Shown here piece after piece: positions 12,842-15,951 of a stretch of 15,951 nucleotides of DNA; the stretch's first letter is position 1, and every line of letters begins with the position of its first letter. The position numbers were made by a program, and so were the translations under genes. A model generated the notes under the pieces. That model was not told the DNA's origin and did not search any database. It was given only the letters and a program-made list of their open reading frames with translations. This stretch comes from Oscillospiraceae bacterium (GTDB lineage: Bacteria; Bacillota; Clostridia; Oscillospirales; Oscillospiraceae). The DNA lies in NCBI GenBank assembly GCA_016287555.1, contig JAEFAK010000015.1, forward strand, positions 1 through 15,951, in the 5' to 3' direction.

Positions 12842-14023
12842 CTATCTGCTTTCCACCTGAGTCTTTCTATATGACGTCAGCAGCGCTGCAACGAATATGG
12901 CTATGCAAATACAATAGATCAAAACCGACGCTTCCACGTTATTCATGCCGCCGTAGCGAAACGTATTGCAAAACGTTCCGGAATACAAAGCCATCGTGGG
13001 CCTTAGCTGCCATAGCTTTTTGATGACGCCCGCCTTCCCGGGGATATTGAAAATACCCGCGAAGATCACGGCGGCATGGATCGCCATCGTAGCGACGGCG
13101 GACTTTGTCAGGAGAGAAAACAGCGCATTGCTCATGGCAAACAGGATGCTTACCAACACCGCCAACGCGATATAGATCAGCACCATGGTCCCGATGGTGA
13201 TATTCCACGGCGATGAAGGCATCACATTCTGGATCGCGGCGTTCCATCCTGCCGTTCCGTAAAAGAGGAACATCACTCCCATGCACAGTCCGAGCAGAAT
13301 GACCGCCTCGGTCACCGCGACAGTACAGCCCGCCGCGATCTTCGCTATGCAGACCGGCAGCCGTCCGTTTTTGGAGGAAAGGATCATGGCGTCCGTCCGA
13401 TAGGTTTTTTCATCCGCGAATATGCCGGCCAGAGCGATCGAAATATTCATAAAAAGCGCCCAGCCGACGATGTACAGGACCTCCAGGATCTTCATATATG
13501 CCAGAGCATAGGAATAGGCCATCGGTTTTTCGATACCGTCATAGATCTCAAGCCATGTATCCAGCTCCGCCTCGGATGAACCGAGGGCCGTGCCGTCAGA
13601 GACGATATCCTCCCTCATTGCTCTGTAAAATCCATCCGAAGTGATCGCGGCTGCCTCTTCCCTGTCGCGCACGACACTGCAGAGATAATCATACAGCGCC
13701 GATTTGCCCGCTTGCTCCGCCGCATTCCGATATGCCGCTCCGGGATCGTATGCAGCCGGCATATCGGATAACTGCGGGTCTTCATCGATCTTTTTCTCCA
13801 TTTCATCTCTGAAATCATCCAAAAAAGCATCGTCTACGGCGTTTCCCGAAATTGCAGTCAGGAGTTTCTCCTGCTTCTTAACGTAGGCGCTGTGTCCGTC
13901 CGCGGACAGGTTGATGAGCCCTACCGCAAAAACGAACGCCACGCTGACGGCCATGGCTATCCACACCGCTTTTCTAGACAGGATCTTTTTTATTTCCGCT
14001 TTGTATAAAGAAAAGCTATTCAT
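12842..14023 (-). CDS. ABC-2-type permease, 393 aa
   Basis: The protein has one membrane helix (about 19-39), a long polar segment (40-175) probably outside the membrane, and about five more helices in the C-terminal half. This is the usual topology of ABC-2 or multidrug-type permeases with a large loop between helices 1 and 2. The N-terminus (LYKAEIKKILSRKAVWIAM) is typical of this group, and ADEKTYRTDAMILSSKNGR matches the cytoplasmic coupling segment. The substrate is unknown; exporters of peptides, drugs or lipids are all possible. It overlaps the ATPase gene by 8 bases, and the two form one transporter. It is the last gene of the four-gene operon. Confidence 0.87.
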   Translation of the reverse strand: MNSFSLYKAEIKKILSRKAVWIAMAVSVAFVFAVGLINLSADGHSAYVKKQEKLLTAISGNAVDDAFLDDFRDEMEKKIDEDPQLSDMPAAYDPGAAYRNAAEQAGKSALYDYLCSVVRDREEAAAITSDGFYRAMREDIVSDGTALGSSEAELDTWLEIYDGIEKPMAYSYALAYMKILEVLYIVGWALFMNISIALAGIFADEKTYRTDAMILSSKNGRLPVCIAKIAAGCTVAVTEAVILLGLCMGVMFLFYGTAGWNAAIQNVMPSSPWNITIGTMVLIYIALAVLVSILFAMSNALFSLLTKSAVATMAIHAAVIFAGIFNIPGKAGVIKKLWQLRPTMALYSGTFCNTFRYGGMNNVEASVLIYCICIAIFVAALLTSYRKTQVESR

Positions 14024-14732
14024 TCTCTTTGCCCTCGAACGATCTTAAGTAAAAGCTCTCCAGGTCTTCCCGGATATCGGTTCCTTTGCCGTCAAAAATG
14101 ACGACTCCGTCCTTCATCATGATGATCCTGTCGGCAACGTGCTCCACGTCGGATACGATATGCGTGGAAAAGATCACGATGGCGTCCTTGCCGAGCTCGG
14201 CGATCAGATTGCGGAATCTAACCCTTTCCTGCGGATCGAGTCCGGCAGTCGGCTCATCCAGTATCAGTATTTTGGGATCGTTCAGCACCGCCTGCGCGAT
14301 CCCGAGCCGCTGCTTCATGCCTCCGGAATAGGACTTGATCTTCTTGTTCGCCGCCTTCTCCAGGCTCACGGTTTTCAGCAGCTCTTCGCATTTTCTTTTC
14401 GCCGTACGCTTATCTATCCCCTTCAGCGCAGCCATGTACATCAGAAACTTCCGCCCCGTAAAATCCGGATAGTATCCGAAATCCTGCGGCAGGTATCCCA
14501 GCGCGTCCCTGTACATTTCCTCCGACACGTTCAGGGTATCGTTGTCATATCGAAAGCGTATCGTTCCGCTTGTCGGCTTTATGATCCCGCAGATCATTCT
14601 CATGAGCGTCGTTTTGCCGGCGCCGTTTGACCCGAGCAGCCCGATCACACCGGGCCGCAGATCCGCGCTGATCCGATCCACCGCTACGGTACCCGGATAC
14701 TGCTTCGTCACCTGATTCAGGATAAGTTCCAT
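14016..14732 (-). CDS. ABC transporter ATP-binding protein, 238 aa
   Basis: All ATPase motifs are present in order: Walker A GSNGAGKT (34-41), Q-loop Gln83 in YLPQDFGYY, signature SYSGGMKQR (134-142), Walker B ILILDEP (155-161), D-loop AGLD and H-loop His191 in FSTHIVSD. It would power the ABC-2 permease encoded next. The LPQDFGYYPDFTG region resembles ATPases of bacitracin/lantibiotic-type (BcrA-like) exporters, but that is suggestive only. The gene starts inside the end of the upstream membrane-protein gene (16-base overlap) with only a weak ribosome binding site (GTGAGAA), so it probably relies on translational coupling. Confidence 0.95.
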   Translation of the reverse strand: MELILNQVTKQYPGTVAVDRISADLRPGVIGLLGSNGAGKTTLMRMICGIIKPTSGTIRFRYDNDTLNVSEEMYRDALGYLPQDFGYYPDFTGRKFLMYMAALKGIDKRTAKRKCEELLKTVSLEKAANKKIKSYSGGMKQRLGIAQAVLNDPKILILDEPTAGLDPQERVRFRNLIAELGKDAIVIFSTHIVSDVEHVADRIIMMKDGVVIFDGKGTDIREDLESFYLRSFEGKENE

Positions 14733-15430
14733 GACAGATTCTCACTTTCTTTCACATACAGCCTGCATTCTCTGAACATCGCTCCGAGGATCATCGCGGT
14801 CAAAAGAAGAATGACGGCGTTCGTCGGTCGCCCGGAAAGCCTTATCGATCTTTCCGCATACGGCAGCAATCCGCCGAAAATGCAGACCGCCAGCACGCCG
14901 AAGATATTTTCTTTCCCATGCCATTTTCTTGTCACGAGCATGGCGCCGTAGGCGCTCACAAGATAAGGAAATACGACCAGCATCATATGCTCCATGACGG
15001 AGGCCGCCGCCGTGATCCGCAGGACGATCCCGACGGAAAGCAGCAAGAGCAAACTGAAAATACCCAGGATAAACATGCGGACGATACGAATGAACCGCAG
15101 GGAAAACCTGCTCGCGGCTTCCAGTTCCTCCATTCCGAAGCGTTCAGACCGGGAAAGGAGGACCATCGGGGTCAGCACGCACGCGGGGGCGAACGAAGCG
15201 ATCACCCATACCATATCCGTATTCTCGGTCCCTGCGGCCATCAGCAGCAGCGCGACCAGGACCGCCCCGGTAAGGATGCTTTTCAGCCCCATATATCGAA
15301 ACTCCATTTTGATGATGCTTGAAAGCTGCAATGAGCGCTGCCCGTATTTTCGGACGAACTTTTTTCCCTTTTCCGTTTCGGGCGCGACATATGCATTTTT
15401 CAGCATCGTTTTTATCTCTTTATCTGTCAT
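14717..15430 (-). CDS. Multi-pass membrane protein between sigma factor and ABC genes, 237 aa
   Basis: A soluble N-terminal segment of about 45 residues (TDKEIKTMLKNAYVAPETEKGKKF region) is followed by about six membrane helices, with basic loops (RSERFGMEELEAASRFSLRFIR). I do not recognise a named family. Its place right after an ECF sigma gene and before ABC genes suggests either an anti-sigma factor that holds the sigma factor through its cytoplasmic N-terminus or an extra subunit of the transporter. GGAGGTG lies nine bases before the ATG at 15430, while a GTG at 15442 is part of that site and is rejected. It overlaps the sigma gene by 11 bases. Confidence 0.82.
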   Translation of the reverse strand: MTDKEIKTMLKNAYVAPETEKGKKFVRKYGQRSLQLSSIIKMEFRYMGLKSILTGAVLVALLLMAAGTENTDMVWVIASFAPACVLTPMVLLSRSERFGMEELEAASRFSLRFIRIVRMFILGIFSLLLLLSVGIVLRITAAASVMEHMMLVVFPYLVSAYGAMLVTRKWHGKENIFGVLAVCIFGGLLPYAERSIRLSGRPTNAVILLLTAMILGAMFRECRLYVKESENLSWNLS

Positions 15431-15890
15431 CGCTATATTCACCTCCCAGAAGGCCCTTTAGAGCTGCAAGCCCTGCTTTTAATCTCCTGTTGACCGAAAA
15501 CCTTGATATTCCCATCACTTTTCCGATATTCGCGGCCGATATGCCGCATACGTATCTCAATACGACGATCTCCCTGAGATCTTCCGGCAGCCGCTCCAGC
15601 GCTTCCTCAATGACAATGCCGTCGATCGCGTTCTCGGGCTCCGAGTCCCTGCGAGCCGGGAGATCCGGATAAGCTTCTATATCCAGTATCGTCTTCCTCC
15701 GGAACACATCCTTGCACAGGTTCCCGGCTATCGTATAGAGGTAGGCCATTTGCTTCCCGGTGTCTTTATAAGAACGGCTCTGCCAGAACTTCAGAAAAGT
15801 CTCCTGTACGATATCTTCAGCCAGCAGGCTGTCTTTTGTTCTCATATAACAGTACCTGAGGAGCTTGTCGTACTGTTCTTTCAGATCCAT
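15420..15890 (-). CDS. ECF-type RNA polymerase sigma factor, 156 aa
   Basis: Region 2 covers about residues 5-65, with DSLLAEDIVQETFLKFWQS matching the conserved core-binding and -10 recognition segment and AYLYTIAGNLCKDVFRR after it. Region 4 (about 95-145) has LPEDLREIVVLRYVCGIS, AANIGKVMGIS as helix-turn-helix and VNRRLKAGLAALK as the -35 recognition helix. The 40-residue linker lacks region 3, as in extracytoplasmic-function sigma factors. It heads a four-gene operon with tight overlaps, so it probably controls its own operon and an unknown regulon. GGAGGG lies eight bases before the ATG. The 61 bases upstream (15891-15951) are AT-rich at the window edge; I see no convincing promoter in them. 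Confidence 0.93.
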   Translation of the reverse strand: MDLKEQYDKLLRYCYMRTKDSLLAEDIVQETFLKFWQSRSYKDTGKQMAYLYTIAGNLCKDVFRRKTILDIEAYPDLPARRDSEPENAIDGIVIEEALERLPEDLREIVVLRYVCGISAANIGKVMGISRFSVNRRLKAGLAALKGLLGGEYSDDR

Positions 15891-15951
15891 GGAGTTCTCC
15901 CTCCTCTATTCGTATAACGCTCAAGCCGTAGTGTTTGTGCGAAAAAATATA

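Noticed and set aside
11585..12874. A 429-codon plus-strand open frame
   Set aside because: It spans two minus-strand genes, their promoters and terminators, and has no recognisable domain.

Overview
The window is a gene-dense, GC-rich stretch from what looks like an anaerobic low-O2 Firmicute (class Clostridia, gut-type, possibly Oscillospirales or a relative). The evidence is an Asp23/YloU–FakA pair, a reverse-type rubrerythrin, a ferredoxin–nitroreductase fusion, AGGAGG-type ribosome binding sites, near-consensus sigma-A promoters and GC-rich stem-loop terminators. This placement is inference; no rRNA or tRNA is present.

Layout. Positions 1-22 hold the tail of a plus-strand gene, followed by a two-way terminator (36-69). 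From 3159 down to 74 runs a minus-strand series: rubrerythrin, two unknown membrane proteins (one with four 22-residue helical repeats), a DUF1294 membrane protein, a lipoprotein and an unknown soluble protein. The rubrerythrin promoter carries a perfect 17-bp palindrome over its -10 box, like a PerR/Fur-type operator. At 3369-5513 a divergent plus-strand unit encodes an Asp23/Gls24-family protein and the fatty-acid kinase FakA. At 5546-6848 a second plus-strand unit encodes a membrane-anchored Sel1-repeat protein and a membrane-anchored bacterial SH3 protein.

From 8500 down to 6852 lies a minus-strand three-gene unit: an unknown lipoprotein, a lipoprotein with a complete barnase ribonuclease domain, and an overlapping barstar inhibitor gene. 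This is the most striking local system: an RNase that appears tethered outside the membrane, co-translated with its cytoplasmic inhibitor. From 10458 to 8656 is a 600-residue protein that resembles UGSC-family (seleno)proteins but lacks the UGSC residues. Next come a PQ-loop/SemiSWEET-like small membrane protein and an alpha/beta hydrolase (one unit), then a ferredoxin–nitroreductase. These units are separated by compact terminator-promoter junctions.

The right end (15890 to 12842, minus strand) is a four-gene overlapping operon: ECF sigma factor, multi-pass membrane protein (possible sigma regulator or transporter subunit), ABC ATPase and ABC-2 permease. By eye its base composition is somewhat less GC-rich than the rest. 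Between its last gene and its terminator sit three evenly spaced GGGGGTGCA repeats that may be an insertion-sequence relic or protein-binding sites. I see no CRISPR array, RNA gene, intact transposon or replication origin.
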